A stretch of DNA of 64,000 nucleotides from positions 62,001 through 126,000 of the forward strand of contig JASANG010002845.1 in NCBI GenBank assembly GCA_030248215.1, in the 5' to 3' direction. The stretch is from Enoplolaimus lenunculus (taxonomy: Eukaryota > Nematoda > Enoplea > Enoplida > Thoracostomopsidae). The notes under the pieces were generated by a model. The model did not search any database. It was not told the DNA's origin and saw only the letters and a list, made by a program, of their open reading frames with translations. Made by a program: the position numbers and the translations under genes. Of the stretch, positions 48,264 to 58,776 are shown one piece after another; within the stretch, counting starts at the first letter, position 1, and each line of letters begins with the position of its first letter.

Positions 48264-48624
48264 GTATCACCCATTAACATAACAGATCAATAAAGATAGG
48301 GAAATATTTGTTTAAAATTACACAGGGTGCATCAATAATATCGATCAAGAGTGTAGTATTGTTTTAGATAAGTAACGTGACATAGATCGAATACACTTTT
48401 TTCTCACGTTCCTATTAATATTTTTATCACAATGAATATGTAAGGGTTGCGCTATACTTTTTAATTATTTTAATGCCGTCTGTCACTCAAACGGCGCCTT
48501 CCGCCGCCGTGCATCACGGCCAGCTATATATTGTTCGCAAATTGGTCATGCAGGATACCGTATGGTGACGGGCGGAGCCGTACGGGTGACGGGCAGCGCC
48601 GTAGCGCAGCCCGTGATGTATCGT

Positions 48625-49074
48625 GAAGTTATTGACGCTTTTCAGTTCGTTGCCATTGTTTTTTAAGGTCTTTTTTGAATATACGCTATGTCTATAAAGC
48701 TGGAGCAACCAATTGGGGTCCCCCTCACTTTGACAAACGTAGAGGTACAAATATGTATGACACTCAAAAAAATTCCACTATCAAAATTGAATCAAAACTA
48801 AAATGCTAAAATTCTACTGGAACCAGAGGTCAATTTCTTGCCGGAATCGGGAAGTTTCTGACGCTTTTCAGTTCGTTGTCATTGTTTTTTAAGGTCTTTT
48901 TTTGAATAAACGCTATGTCGTTAAGGCTGGAGCAACCAATTGGGGGTCCCCTCACTTTGACAAACGTAGAGGTACAAATATGTATGACACTCAAAAAAAT
49001 TCCACTATCAAAATTGAATCAAAACTAAAATGCTAAAATTCTACCGGAACCAGAGGTCAATTTGTTGCCGGAAT
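48625..49074 (+). repeat. ~226-bp tandem duplication
   Basis: Two units starting GAAGTT(A/T)..TGACGCTTTTCAG, sharing GGAGCAACCAATTGGGG, CACTTTGACAAACGTAGAGG and ACCAGAGGTCAATTT with only scattered differences; the second starts at 48851. Recent duplication. Confidence 0.88.
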
Positions 49075-49807
49075 CTAAGACAACCAAGTTTCCTATTGAA
49101 TAGTTTGGAAGAAATTTTCAAGATAGAAACATTTTCGCAGTCTCGTGGACATGAATATTTGTAGTAGCGACGAATGAATGATCTATATTAACGCCTACCA
49201 ATAAAAATTCCATTACAAAATGACATTTAATACAAACGACAAGTCACAAATGATAACATACATTGATAAGCATTTATTCGATGGTCAGTCTGTACGTTTA
49301 CGTAACACAAACAATTTAAAATTTGGAAAAATAATTTTATAAAACACTGTTGTTTTCATTTACAGTCTCTTTTTCGTTGAAAATTCAGTTAAAAGCAAAC
49401 CTAAATAGCGCATTCCGGTTGCTTTATTCCGCATCGTCTAAAAAAGTTCTATTTTTATGGCTTATATACGACTTGTTTTCCTCCGTTGATTTTGAAAGAT
49501 TTCGCGTTCAAATTCCACCGGCTACGTTGAACATTTAAGATTTGGAACTAAAACGTTTATTCAGTTTATTTATTTCAAACGTGACAAGACCATAAAATGT
49601 GAATTGTGTGTTTGTGTGAATGTTCTGAGACCGCTTGACTTCAAAATTTTAATTTGTTTTTAAACAGTTGTATCTTAAATTTTTGACAGGTCAAGATGAT
49701 AACGACGGTAGTGACGGTATACGGTGATTTTGGGCTATTCCTGGTGTTACTTTTAACCTAAACTCACTATGCAAGCATGCATTTATGTAATGCTGTTGAG
49801 GTTTATA

Positions 49808-49990
49808 TGAGCACTGGCGGATCGAGTTGTGCCACCCAGGCTACGGTTCCCACAACAGCGTTCAAAATTATTATTTTTGTATTAAGATTTAGTATTAAAC
49901 AATAAATATGCGTTTGTCTTCTAGCTCGCTTGCTGTTTTTACTGTTGTATATCGCGCAGCTCTTCGTCTGAAATATCCGTCAGAAATTTA
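49808..49990. mobile_element. Copy of the CAGTGGCGGATCC family
   Basis: CACTGGCGGATCGAGTTGTG at the left, the AAGATTTAGTATTAAAC core and a worn right end ATATCCGTCAG. No target duplication found. Confidence 0.55.
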
Positions 49991-50019
49991 ATATGTGACA
50001 CTCTATACCTACAAGGAAC

Positions 50020-50212
50020 GGCGCAAGTACAGCTCAGGGACGGAATGTTTTTTCGTGTGACTGCAATACAGTAAGCTTATAAACTTTAAACTAATGGTTT
50101 GTTTAGGCTTAGTTTTTAGGCAAAGGTGTAAGCTCATTGTTTCGGTTGGTCTTAGGCTTAGGTTTAGGAATATTCTTATACGGCTGTTACGACCCTGTTC
50201 TGTACATTGGCC
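50020..50212 (+). mobile_element. TTAGGC-core MITE, worn copy
   Basis: GGCGCAAGTACAGCTCAGGG at the left, GTTCTGTACATTGGCC at the right, short TTAGGC arrays between. Flanks CAAGGAAC and CGAGCTAC match only 5 of 8. About 400 bp upstream of the collagen start codon. Confidence 0.72.
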
Positions 50213-50612
50213 CGAGCTACTTACAATTTATAGACGTGATATCTGTACTACAGAAACAAAATAGCACAAATTCGGTTGTCTAAGTTTTGTGTAAATGTTT
50301 GCAGCATCTTCCAAAGACATATTTTAAACTTAACGGTATGTGTCAATTCAGGTTTTATGCATCAGGACTCATATTCTAACATAGCATCTATCAGCAGTTA
50401 GGGTCTAGGTTTACAAACTCCTGCAATTACGGATTTCAACGTTTGCATAGAAATCAAACAGAGCAAATATGCGAAAAATGCACTGAATTTCGAACCTTGA
50501 CATTTACTGGTTCGAACACTTTAAGACCGATTACCAACTAGTGGTATATGCTACATGCGATTGAGAATATGGAAACAGATTTCGCAAGTATTAAATATGT
50601 TCTTAATAGCCC

Positions 50613-50807
50613 ATGTTTGATAAAAATAGACAAGTAAATAATGAAAGTATAATCATTACACAAATGGATCTCGGGCTTCGTCTAACGCTAGTTTCAGTGT
50701 TCACCAGCGGTATTGCCTTGTTATCGTGTCTGCTTGCAATTCCACCAATATATCATCAAGCCAACCAAATAGATCGTGAGATAACCAGAGATGTTGAAGT
50801 ATTTAAC
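50613..50807 (+). CDS. Cuticle collagen exon 1, N-terminal membrane-like domain
   Basis: 65 codons followed by a strong GTAAGT donor. The hydrophobic stretch from about residue 24 to 45 followed by [22 protein letters not shown] matches the pattern of the cuticle collagen N-terminal domain (helix, PxxY/PMVY-like turn, polar helix). A second ATG at 50664 would give a more typical short start ([12 protein letters not shown]). Either start is possible; the domain is the same. Confidence 0.75.
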
Positions 50808-53800
50808 GTAAGTGAAGTTTCAAGTTTTAATTCAAGCTAAAAATTTAAACACTTAGTTAGTATCTTAATTTTGTCTGCTGCCGGAGATTTTACACACGCA
50901 ATTACAATTTTGAGTAATTGGGCTTTTACCTGTCCCATAGCCAGAGGGAGGCAAGGGCTGAAATAGTTTTGGTCCCTCGCAGAACAGTTTTGCCCCGCTT
51001 GGAAGTCTTAAGAAATCCACTTCATACCTCTTCTATACTGTTTTCCCACCCTTGGCATGCTGAGCTGGTTACGGGTCTGGAATTTGCACGCGAAATTGCT
51101 AGTTTGGAAAATTGGGACACTTCTGAAAAATTGGGAAGGACGTGAACTATCATGGTCCCATGATGCTATTGAGCCAAAGCTACACGCGACCCGGGAGTAC
51201 CTACGGGTAAACGGTGCCTAGGTATGAAAATTTTGACGTGGTATATCTGTGAGTAAAAAGTCTCAAAGCGCGGGTAAAAATTTGCGATTCTTTACCCGCC
51301 TTGAATTTTGGTAACCACGGCCCATGTAAAGATCAGGGGCGGAACGTTTTTCTGTGGGACTAGAATAGAGTAAGCTTAAGGTTTAGACTAATTTTTTGCC
51401 AGGCTTAGGCTTAGGCTTAGGCTTGGGCTTAGGAACATGATCATATTTACGCTTAGGCTTACGCTTAGGCTTAGGCTTAGGCTAAGGAATATGCTTATAA
51501 TACTGTTCCGCCCCTGTTCCTTACATTAGCGGTGAATACCGACAAACAAGTAAGTTTAACTAACTCGACGTTCAATTGTGTTACTTTTTATATACCTAAA
51601 ATAACGGTTTGTTTTTCAATGCATCAGAGTACAACCAGAGGTCTGCATTTCACCAAGGCAGCAAATCGTCTTCCTTACCCTATAGAGGATTTGCTAGAGG
51701 TTTCGGCAATTTTAGTAATGACATTTTTCATATTTTATTATAGTTGTTAGGTGCAGTAGGTTCCTTTTCAACTTTTGACCAATTTTTCAATTTTGAATTG
51801 TGGATATTGCTCAAAAACACACTTAAACCGCAAAAGTTTTGATTGCACTGCTAAAAAGTTATTAAAATTCTCAGTTTGCACATTAATATTTTAACTGCGT
51901 AATTTTGTCTCACGGTGAAATGCGGTTCAGGCTTCGGCAAAACTGATTGACAATTGGCAACGGTATTTTTCTCCTCGAGTTATTACTGAGCGCAAAAAGG
52001 GCGGGTAAACGTGCATCGCGGGTGAATCAAATTTTCGCTGTCCACGTGTAAGGCGCTGGCCTAGTAAAGAAGTGTATACCGACGACTTATACATCTCTGT
52101 ATTGAGCGTTTTAAAACGGAATCTGGGGGGGGGGGGTTACATCAGCAATACTAAACAGTCCTGAACCAGCTACAATTTTGAAACAATGATGAGCACAAAA
52201 ACCTGTTAAATTTTTTCGGCTTGTTTGATTTCAGTTTTTTTACATTTATTAGCAATAAATATATCCCTTTCTCTGATCAGCGCCGCAGGCATATTTTTTA
52301 AACTTGAACTGATGATAAATCCTCTGGAATGACTTTGCCCCCGACGTGGTTTTTATATTTTAGTGTAAAACGCAGTTGCAGAACTTGGGGACTACAAACT
52401 ACCCAACATTATTCCATCAGCACATTTGCGGCGTCATAGTCGCCTAAGCCAGCAAACTAGTTAGCAGATGGTCTCGAAGAGAAAGTGTAAACCTAACTTT
52501 ACCTTCGTGAAAGCCAATTTGCCGGTAAATTCTGCGAGACAAAATGTGTTTTGAATTACGCTGTTTGAAACGCGAAAAGCATTTAAAATAGTGTTTTATA
52601 TTTAAACACGATTCACAAAGCGAGAGATGTAGCATTGATTAGGTTGTGTTTCAGAGTCAATCAAACAAACTATGGTTTGAAATCAATAATCTACACGCGT
52701 CATCGAACCAGTTTCATCATATTTCAAAACGTACTTATAGTTCAGGAGGTGGATACGGTGATAAAAAATCGAAAAAGAAAGTTTGTGGTAAGATTTATTT
52801 GTTTCATTGTAATTAAAGCTTGACATTACGACTTTGGCCAATGTAACGAACAAGGGCGGAACAGTACTATAAGCATATTCCTAAGCCTAAGCCTAAGCCT
52901 AAAGCCAAGCAAAAAAATTAGACTAAAACTTAAGCTTACTCTTTTCTAGTCCCACAGAAAAATGTTCCGCCCCTGATCTTTACATGGGCCGCGACTTTGG
53001 TTGACGCTATACTTGTGATGCGGCGCTGTCCGGCGCTGGACAGCTTCGCACGTGACAAAATGTTTGTTAACAAATTGATATGCTGTGCCATGGGTCAATT
53101 ATGCACGTCCGCTGTGGTACGGTAATGGAAATATCAGCTCAGATGCAGTAGACGATAGTCAAGCTGGAAAGGATAAAGTGCGAATTCAAAAACCCACACG
53201 GCAAAAAATGGTGAGTAAAATTTACTGTCTTCGAAATAGGCTTTTCCGGACAACACCAACTGAGTCAAATCCGACTCCGCCAAAGTCAAATTCGACTTAT
53301 TGAGCGAGTCGTGTGAGTCGAATTTGACTCTGACGGAGTCGAATTTGACTCAGTTTGTGTAGTCCGGAAAAGCCTATGTTGGAAAGAGTCAATTTGACTC
53401 ACCATTTCTTGGAGTGCAGGCTTGTTTTTGTAATTTTTTATGTTTAAGTGAACAATTAGACTAACAGTTATTCACACCACACGGCTATGTTTCAGTCAAT
53501 GGCCATGTCAGGGCCGGATTAAGGTGGTGGGAGGCCCGGAGTCCATATAACTAGCAGGCCCTTTTATTAATAGCCATAATTATTTTATACACCAGAGCTT
53601 GAAGTAATACATTTTATTGAAATAAAATTGTATCAGAAGTACCAACGAAACAAAATTTACGCCCAGACATTTTTCTAGATTTACGATTCCATCGAAGTCT
53701 CACAATTTTGTGATGTCCAACAATGGATGGTGCGAGTCCCGTTTTCTTTGTTTTTTGCTTTTTCGACCACTATGTTTTTCAAAAAATTCTTTTGACACAC

Positions 53801-56800
53801 CGTTCATTCCGATTCGTCCTGTTGTGTGAAGAAGGAGGGCACCAACTCTAGAATTTGACCGAATCCGAACCAGAATCTTGCATGTTGCAAATTTCAGATA
53901 TATGTAAAAAATGTTTCAGAATATCAACGCAATGCCAGCCGCATAACTTTAAATGTTAGTATAATTCGTGCCGGACATCAGTCGGAAATTTGTCACCTAA
54001 AATAAAAAATATTGATTCAATCAGCACTCCCCAGGACTTCCGTAGTGGTACGGCGCCGTTCGAAAGGTGTCCCCAAAAAATGTTTCACAGCTCTATAACT
54101 TCGTGGTCGACGAAATTTTTTTGATGGTTTGTTATCAATTGAAACATATTGTCAGTTAAGTTCGAGGAGGGGACGCCTCTCTGGGGGGGGGGCCCGGGCC
54201 CCTGCCCCCCCCTCCGGCCATTGTTGTGACAATTTAATCTCAGTGAAGCACATCATGTAAAATAATGGCTTGAAAATCAGATTATTTTACTGCTTCGTTG
54301 AAAATAGCGTAACAGGTTTAAATTAATTGATTATCAGCTCTGTTTCATTCATTGGCTTGGTGACATTGTCTAAATTTTCATTTATAGTGTAGTTATGTGA
54401 TTTTTCGCGTATATAATTCATATATAGATTACTGTAATAAATTTTTTAAAGCCATTGAGGAGGTCAACAACGGATCCTGTGTCTCATTTCGCCTGTGCCA
54501 ATCGCGGCGTATGTATAGAACCGGGCCGGAACAGTAGCATAAGCATATTCCTAAGCCTAAACCTAAGCCTAAGCCTAAGCCTAAGCGTATGGATAAGCCT
54601 ATTCCTAAGCCTAAGCCTAAGCCTAAGCAAAAAAATTGTTTAAAGCTTAAACTGACTGTATTATAGCTCCTCCGGAAAACGATCCGATACTGTTTTATAC
54701 ATGGGCCCCTATCGCTATGATGTAAACAGTAGCCTAAACCTATTCCTTATCCTAATATGTCCAACTCTAAGCATCCGTAAAATGATAAATCTAAAACTAT
54801 ACGCAGTATCTTTGAAATATACTTCTATGTGCAGACTAAATAAAATTGTTCGACTCTCTAACTGGTTTATTACTTTCAGACTGCGATGAAACACAGTCAT
54901 ACGCGTGCCCGTCTGGTCCAGAAGGTCCGCTTGGCGAAGCTGGCAATCCAGGTCCGGATGGCATACCGGGAATTGCTGGCATTCCTGGAAAGCCTGGTGA
55001 ATCAGGGGTACCGACAAAGATTGAGTGTCCAAAGTGTTATTCTGCGCCCGGACAGCCTGGCGCCACCGGACCCCTAGGTATGTATGTTAAGCTTATGTTT
55101 ACAACTAAACACAAAAATTAAGTACTGTACAGTTGCAGTTGACTGCTATAAAATTGGGGCAGTTCAGTTTTTTGGACAACTACAAAAAAATCTTGGCCAT
55201 TTTCTAAACATTTGACATTTATAAACCAGGTTTCAAGTAAAACCAGTATGTTGTTTGACATATAAAAGGTTAAAATATTCTATTTGATGAGATTTGAGCG
55301 AAATATGACCGCATACGGTTAACCAAGCATTATTCTAATGCGTATAACCAAAATTGCTACTTGATTGTTTGAATTTAATATAGTTTCCAGCTGACAATTT
55401 CAGGCGAAAAAGGACCCCATGGAACACCAGGCCGACCAGCAATACCACGTGATGGACCGCCTGGACCGCCGGGAAAACGAGGTCCTCCTGGAGAGCCAGG
55501 ACCGTTTGGACATCAAGGACCACTTGGGCTTCCAGGCCCTTATGTTCGTTCTGGCAAAGGTCGTAAAGGAACCAAAGGTCGCCAAGGTAATTATTTACTA
55601 TTGAACCGATTCAGGTGTTGAACCAAAAAATTTTGCGTTAAAACATTTCAACCTGTGGAAGAACAGAAAACACCCTAGATATCCGTAACGGCGACTGTGG
55701 TCCATATTTAGGTTTTGTAGCAACGTACGTCGCATGATTTCATTTCAGATGGGTAAAAACCACATGAAAAAGCAAATTCCGAGCGATCAGAGCAATGGGA
55801 AAATTTCTGACCCTTAAAATCCATGTTGTTACATTTAAGTATGCCAAAGTGCATATTTTATTGTTTCTCCAGATGGTTTTTCGCGAAGCGTTTTATGTTT
55901 TGTACTTGGGGGTCGAAAGGTGGATGTCCATCTGTCCGTCTGTCCGTCCGAAAAGAATCTCAGAAACGGCTGAACCGATTTTGATGAACTTTTTTTGTTT
56001 GAAAGCCAATTATCCTGGGGTGTTAACCTCGCATTGGGGTTTAAAATTTTAAGCCGTTTATTAGCTACAGGCTAATTTGCATAATTAATTAAGCCTAAAT
56101 TAGGACTTTCCACAATATTTCACTAATTATTACAGTTAGAAACAATCTAATTTTAGCATTAAAGGGTTTTTGGGTGCGAGGAATCTGCGTAGACTGTTTA
56201 CAAACCTCCAAAACCGATAATTGAGCAGTTAGCTAATAGATAATTTGCATATTAGCATAGTTTATAAGCCTAAATTAGGACTTTTTACAATATTTCACTA
56301 ATTTCAGCACTAAAGGGTTTTTAAGTGCGAGGAATTTGAATAAATAGTTTAACAACATCCAAAACCGATAATTGAATAGTTAGCTAATAGCTAATTTGTA
56401 TATTAGCTTAATTGCATATGTGCGTTCGAGCTTCGCTCAATAAATGTAGTCCAACTACGACTGGTTAAATGGGATTTTAGACAAAACTTGCAAGTGCAAG
56501 TTGCAGCTGCAAGTTCTCGCAGCAAAAACTTGCACACGTGAATATGGCTTAACTCGTTCATTGTGTATGCCCCTGCTTGCAGCCGTTCAGATAAATACAA
56601 AAATTTATGGCTTAAAATTCATCAAGATCAATTTTCGGTTTTGATGTATTTGTTTTTCTGTTTATTATTTCAATTTTTTTTGTTTCTTAGTCTTCGAACA
56701 TTTCAGGTTCCCCTGGAATGCAAGGTACGAAAGGTCGAGATGCATTGGACCAAATCGAAAAACCGTCTCGTGGGCTTCCGGGTCCCAGAGGTAACGCTGG

Positions 56801-58776
56801 CACAGACGGCACAAATGGCATGAACGGTATGCCAGGACCTCCAGGTAAATATATGTAAAACTTGCCCCTGTTAACTTTACAATGGACGCTATTGTTCAGC
56901 CGCAGTGTTGCAAGCACAAATCGCTCAAGATTACACATTTGTTTAATGAACTATTTGATTTCCCCGTTACAAGCGATAAAATAGTTTTAAAGAATAAATT
57001 TTTCGGTAACAAGCAACTTTGTTTTTCGGTTACGCAATGGTTCCGGTAGTTTTATGCTTCCGGGCGGTGTTGTATAATCGCTGTTGCATCTTGACTGAGC
57101 GTTTTCAAACCAAATTCGTTTAGTATAATTTCCTGAAATTTGAAAACGGCTCATTTCATACCAATGAAAATACCTTCGTTGATATTGTGAATTATATATT
57201 GCAAAGATAAAAAGGTGTGATCACCGCATTTTAGCCAGTGTTGACGAACGTTCCCTTTCACAACCATGCGCACAAACCTAAAACACTCAAGTTTGACTTT
57301 GGAAGCTAATTATTGAAACATTATTTTTACCAGTCCTGCAGCCGTAGAGTGAGTGTCTAGGCAGAGCGGAGACGCTGTGAAAACGTTTGGTTCACTAGAA
57401 AAGTACCAGCCTCGATTGTAAACGAAATTGACCGCATGCTTCTCCAAAAGTTGTTTTATCCTCATCGCATATTGACCCTGTTTACGCGCATGGTTTTCAA
57501 GGTAAATAAGCTTGACGCGCGTCATTTACAAGTTATTCATATTTCAGGTCCTCCAGGTACACCAGGCAATGACGCTCACTACTGTCCGTGCCCAAAATCT
57601 TCGCGAGGAGGAGACCAGACCAATTATCATGGAGCATATCCTGGGTCAGGAGGTGGCCGGGGTCAAGAATACGACCGAACGCCGACAATTTATCAATCAA
57701 CATCTGATAATTATGGCCGAACTGCGTATGCTGGCGCTTACCCTAGCGACAGAGGAGGCCAAGCAGCTTCTTATGATACTGTTGCTAGTAACTATGGTCC
57801 TTCCGATGGATATAACCGACCGGCGGTGGACGAATACGCTACTGATGCTGGATACCAGGCCACCGGATACGTGAGAAAAAAGAAAAAGCAAAATCAACAC
57901 AATAGACAACTGGTTGTCCCTGAGCGTAGACTCAAAACGTCGCGTGTTCGAGATTCACTTTCGGCAGGTGCAGTTTCGACAAAATTTGGTGATTTCGGCA
58001 GCTCAGATCATAAAAACGTCGCTTTGGAGCGGTCTGGACAAGTGCCTTCGAAACAATTTATTGGAGCATCCAAGCGGCATCTGTTTAAAATTCCGCCAGG
58101 ACGTAACTTAGCCGGCAGTAGCTGGGGTATATCACCACCGGAAATGGCCGAAATGGACGATGACATAAATGATCCAGATCGAGAAGTACTGAACGCCTTG
58201 AGGTCCGCGGCGCCATCACTGAAAGCACTACTCAAAACAAACGCTCCCGGTGAACCACCAGCAGGTGCTAAATTTTACGGACCTCCAAGTATCGATCCTC
58301 GACTTGCCTATCAACAACCACGCGACATAACAGCTGCTAGATCTTCCAAGTTGAAAAATCGTCGCCGATTTAGACCAAGGTCAAAGATACCACCAGAAGC
58401 GCAGTCATCAAGAATTCCGCTGGAACCTACGGATACCTCAACAAACACCAAACAACTAGAACCGCCTAATAACGAAATGTCTCCTCCTGACAACATAGAC
58501 GTTTTAGGCGTCATATCAAAAGATGATGCTCATAATTTAGGTGCAATCGTTAAAGAGCTGGCCGGCATACCAATTGGAACCGATGTGAGCAAGCTACTTG
58601 ATCCGTTAGCAACCGCCGGTCGTCAACCCGGAGCACTACCTCAACCGCCTAGCACTCGACAATTGATTGCGAACAATCCTGACATGATTCCGCGGGCCTC
58701 AACTGTCCTACAAACACAGCAACAACGTAAACGATCCTTGTGGCGACAGCCGCCCTCGAAACGGTCTCGTCAGTAA
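50613..58776 (+). CDS. Nematode cuticle collagen with a long non-collagenous C-terminal tail
   Basis: Exons at 50613-50807, 54880-55077, 55404-55586, 56707-56844 and 57548-58776. The last four join in phase 1 throughout; exon 1 ends in phase 0 while 54880 needs phase 1, so at least one small exon between 50.8 and 54.9 kb is not placed. Exon 1 encodes the hydrophobic N-terminal domain of cuticle collagens ([20 protein letters not shown] then [14 protein letters not shown]). Then come Cys-flanked Gly-X-Y blocks with the usual interruption IECPKC, further Gly-X-Y, and the hallmark DAHYCPCP. Known cuticle collagens are secreted by the hypodermis, trimerise, and are cross-linked into the exoskeleton. 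Most are about 300 residues; this one exceeds 640 because of a ~390-residue tail. Introns of 0.3-4 kb hold many transposon copies. Confidence 0.88.
50930..51080 (-). repeat. CAGGCCCGTAGCCAG-family copy in collagen intron 1
   Basis: CCTGTCCCATAGCCAGAGGG at the left and GCTGAGCTGGTTACGGGTCTGG at the right; GC-rich shoulder with a worn centre. Confidence 0.5.
51319..51530 (+). mobile_element. TTAGGC-core MITE in collagen intron 1, near-consensus
   Basis: GGCCCATGTAAAGATCAGGG followed by GCGGAACGTTTTTCTGTGGG is the clearest left end in the window; right end CCCCTGTTCCTTACATTAGC. Two arrays (five and six units) around a GGAACATGATCATATTTACG spacer. Confidence 0.9.
52746..52787 (+). CDS. Candidate small exon carrying a basic cleavage-like motif
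   Basis: A 14-codon segment [14 protein letters not shown] lies between an acceptor ending TTCAG and a GTAAGA donor. Cuticle collagens normally have a furin-type basic site between the N-terminal domain and the first Gly-X-Y block, and NRKRK would suit. It starts in phase 0 as exon 1 requires, but it ends in phase 0, whereas the next collagen exon needs phase 1, so another exon would also be needed. Weak support. Confidence 0.22.
52836..52990 (-). mobile_element. TTAGGC-core MITE in collagen intron 1, 8-bp duplication (7/8)
   Basis: GGCCAATGTAACGAACAAGG at the left, GATCTTTACATGGGCC at the right, four CCTAAG units. Flanks ACGACTTT and GCGACTTT. Confidence 0.88.
53197..53417. mobile_element. 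Palindromic GACTC-rich MITE, copy 2, in collagen intron 1
   Basis: CACGGCAAAAAATGGTGAGT at the left and ACTCACCATTTCTTGGAGTG at the right, with the same GAAATAGGCTTTTCCGGA arms and GAGTCGAATTTGACTC centre as the 41.5 kb copy. Same strand-symmetric splice-like ends. Confidence 0.75.
53511..54225. mobile_element. Longer relative of the CAGGGCCGGATTA element in collagen intron 1
   Basis: TCAGGGCCGGATTAAGGTGG with TGGGAGGCCCGG at the left; GGGGGGCCCGGGCCCCTG and CCTCCGGCC at the right. Target duplication not clear, and a central ~600 bp is not shared with the 16.6 kb copy. Confidence 0.5.
54506..54707 (-). mobile_element. TTAGGC-core MITE, second subfamily, in collagen intron 1
   Basis: GGCGTATGTATAGAACCGGG at the left and CGATCCGATACTG, TTTTATACATGGGCC at the right; flanks CCAATCGC and CCTATCGC (7/8). 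Two CCTAAG arrays around CGTATGGATAAGCCTATTCC. It ends only about 170 bp before the collagen exon at 54880. Confidence 0.88.
54880..55077 (+). CDS. Cuticle collagen exon, first Gly-X-Y blocks and Cys-x-x-Cys interruption
   Basis: Acceptor TTACTTTCAG; donor GTATGT. 2 + 195 + 1 bases. It reads [19 protein letters not shown], about nine Gly-X-Y triplets, the interruption [16 protein letters not shown], then Gly-X-Y again. Cysteines bracketing the first triple-helical block and the C-x-x-C before the second are the standard arrangement in cuticle collagens and make disulfides between chains. Confidence 0.9.
   Translation, partial: TAMKHSHTRARLVQKVRLAKLAIQVRMAYRELLAFLESLVNQGYRQRLSVQSVILRPDSLAPPDP
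55404..55586 (+). CDS. Cuticle collagen exon, middle Gly-X-Y block
   Basis: Acceptor ATTTCAG, donor GTAATT, phase 1 on both sides. Gly-X-Y triplets such as [16 protein letters not shown] with small interruptions ([17 protein letters not shown]). The basic run [11 protein letters not shown] is unusual for a triple helix but keeps glycine spacing. Confidence 0.9.
55790..56470 (+). repeat. Dispersed repeat in collagen intron, ~680 bp copy
   Basis: Contains the CTGTCCGTCTGTCCGTCCG tract, AGAATCTCAGAAACGGCTGA, two repeats of a ~170-bp block (AGCCTAAATTAGGAC... AATATTTCACTAATT near 56095 and 56268), and ends CGAGCTTCGCTCAATAAATG, GTCCAACTACGACTGG. No coding frame found; class (Helitron-like, MITE or other) not determined. 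Confidence 0.6.
56707..56844 (+). CDS. Cuticle collagen exon, third Gly-X-Y block
   Basis: Acceptor ATTTCAG and donor GTAAAT, phase 1 on both sides. [20 protein letters not shown] then [20 protein letters not shown] and PGPPG. One ~11-residue interruption ([11 protein letters not shown]) splits the block. The intron before it holds a ~680 bp repeat (55790-56470). Confidence 0.9.
57548..58776 (+). CDS. Cuticle collagen last exon, YCPCP motif and ~390-residue tail
   Basis: Acceptor ATATTTCAG in phase 1, stop TAA at 58774-58776, 408 codons. After [16 protein letters not shown], the usual end of a cuticle collagen, the frame runs on. A tyrosine-rich stretch has 13 Tyr in about 80 residues (motifs [27 protein letters not shown]). 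A basic patch [11 protein letters not shown] follows, then a Pro/Arg-rich middle, a predicted helix [26 protein letters not shown], and a basic C-terminus [15 protein letters not shown]. Tyrosine cross-linking by peroxidases is established in nematode cuticles; applying it to this tail is inference. Confidence 0.85.

Larger units (their letters stand above)
47683..50612. other. Intergenic stretch upstream of the collagen
   Basis: Contains MITEs at 48088 and 50020, a partial CAGTGGCGGATCC element at 49808, and the 48.6-49.1 kb duplication. A GC-rich hairpin-like segment at 48540-48610 (GTGACGGGCGGAGCCGTACG then GGGTGACGGGCAGCGCCGTA) is notable. No promoter element could be assigned to the collagen. 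Confidence 0.4.

Noticed and set aside
49490-49535. tRNA-like TTCAAATTCCACCGGC segment
   Set aside because: Only a T-arm-like string; no matching acceptor stem or anticodon arm could be folded by eye.
53085-53303. Possible collagen exon ending at GTGAGT ([20 protein letters not shown]...)
   Set aside because: The donor belongs to the palindromic MITE end, no acceptor gives the needed phases, and the end phase does not match the next collagen exon.
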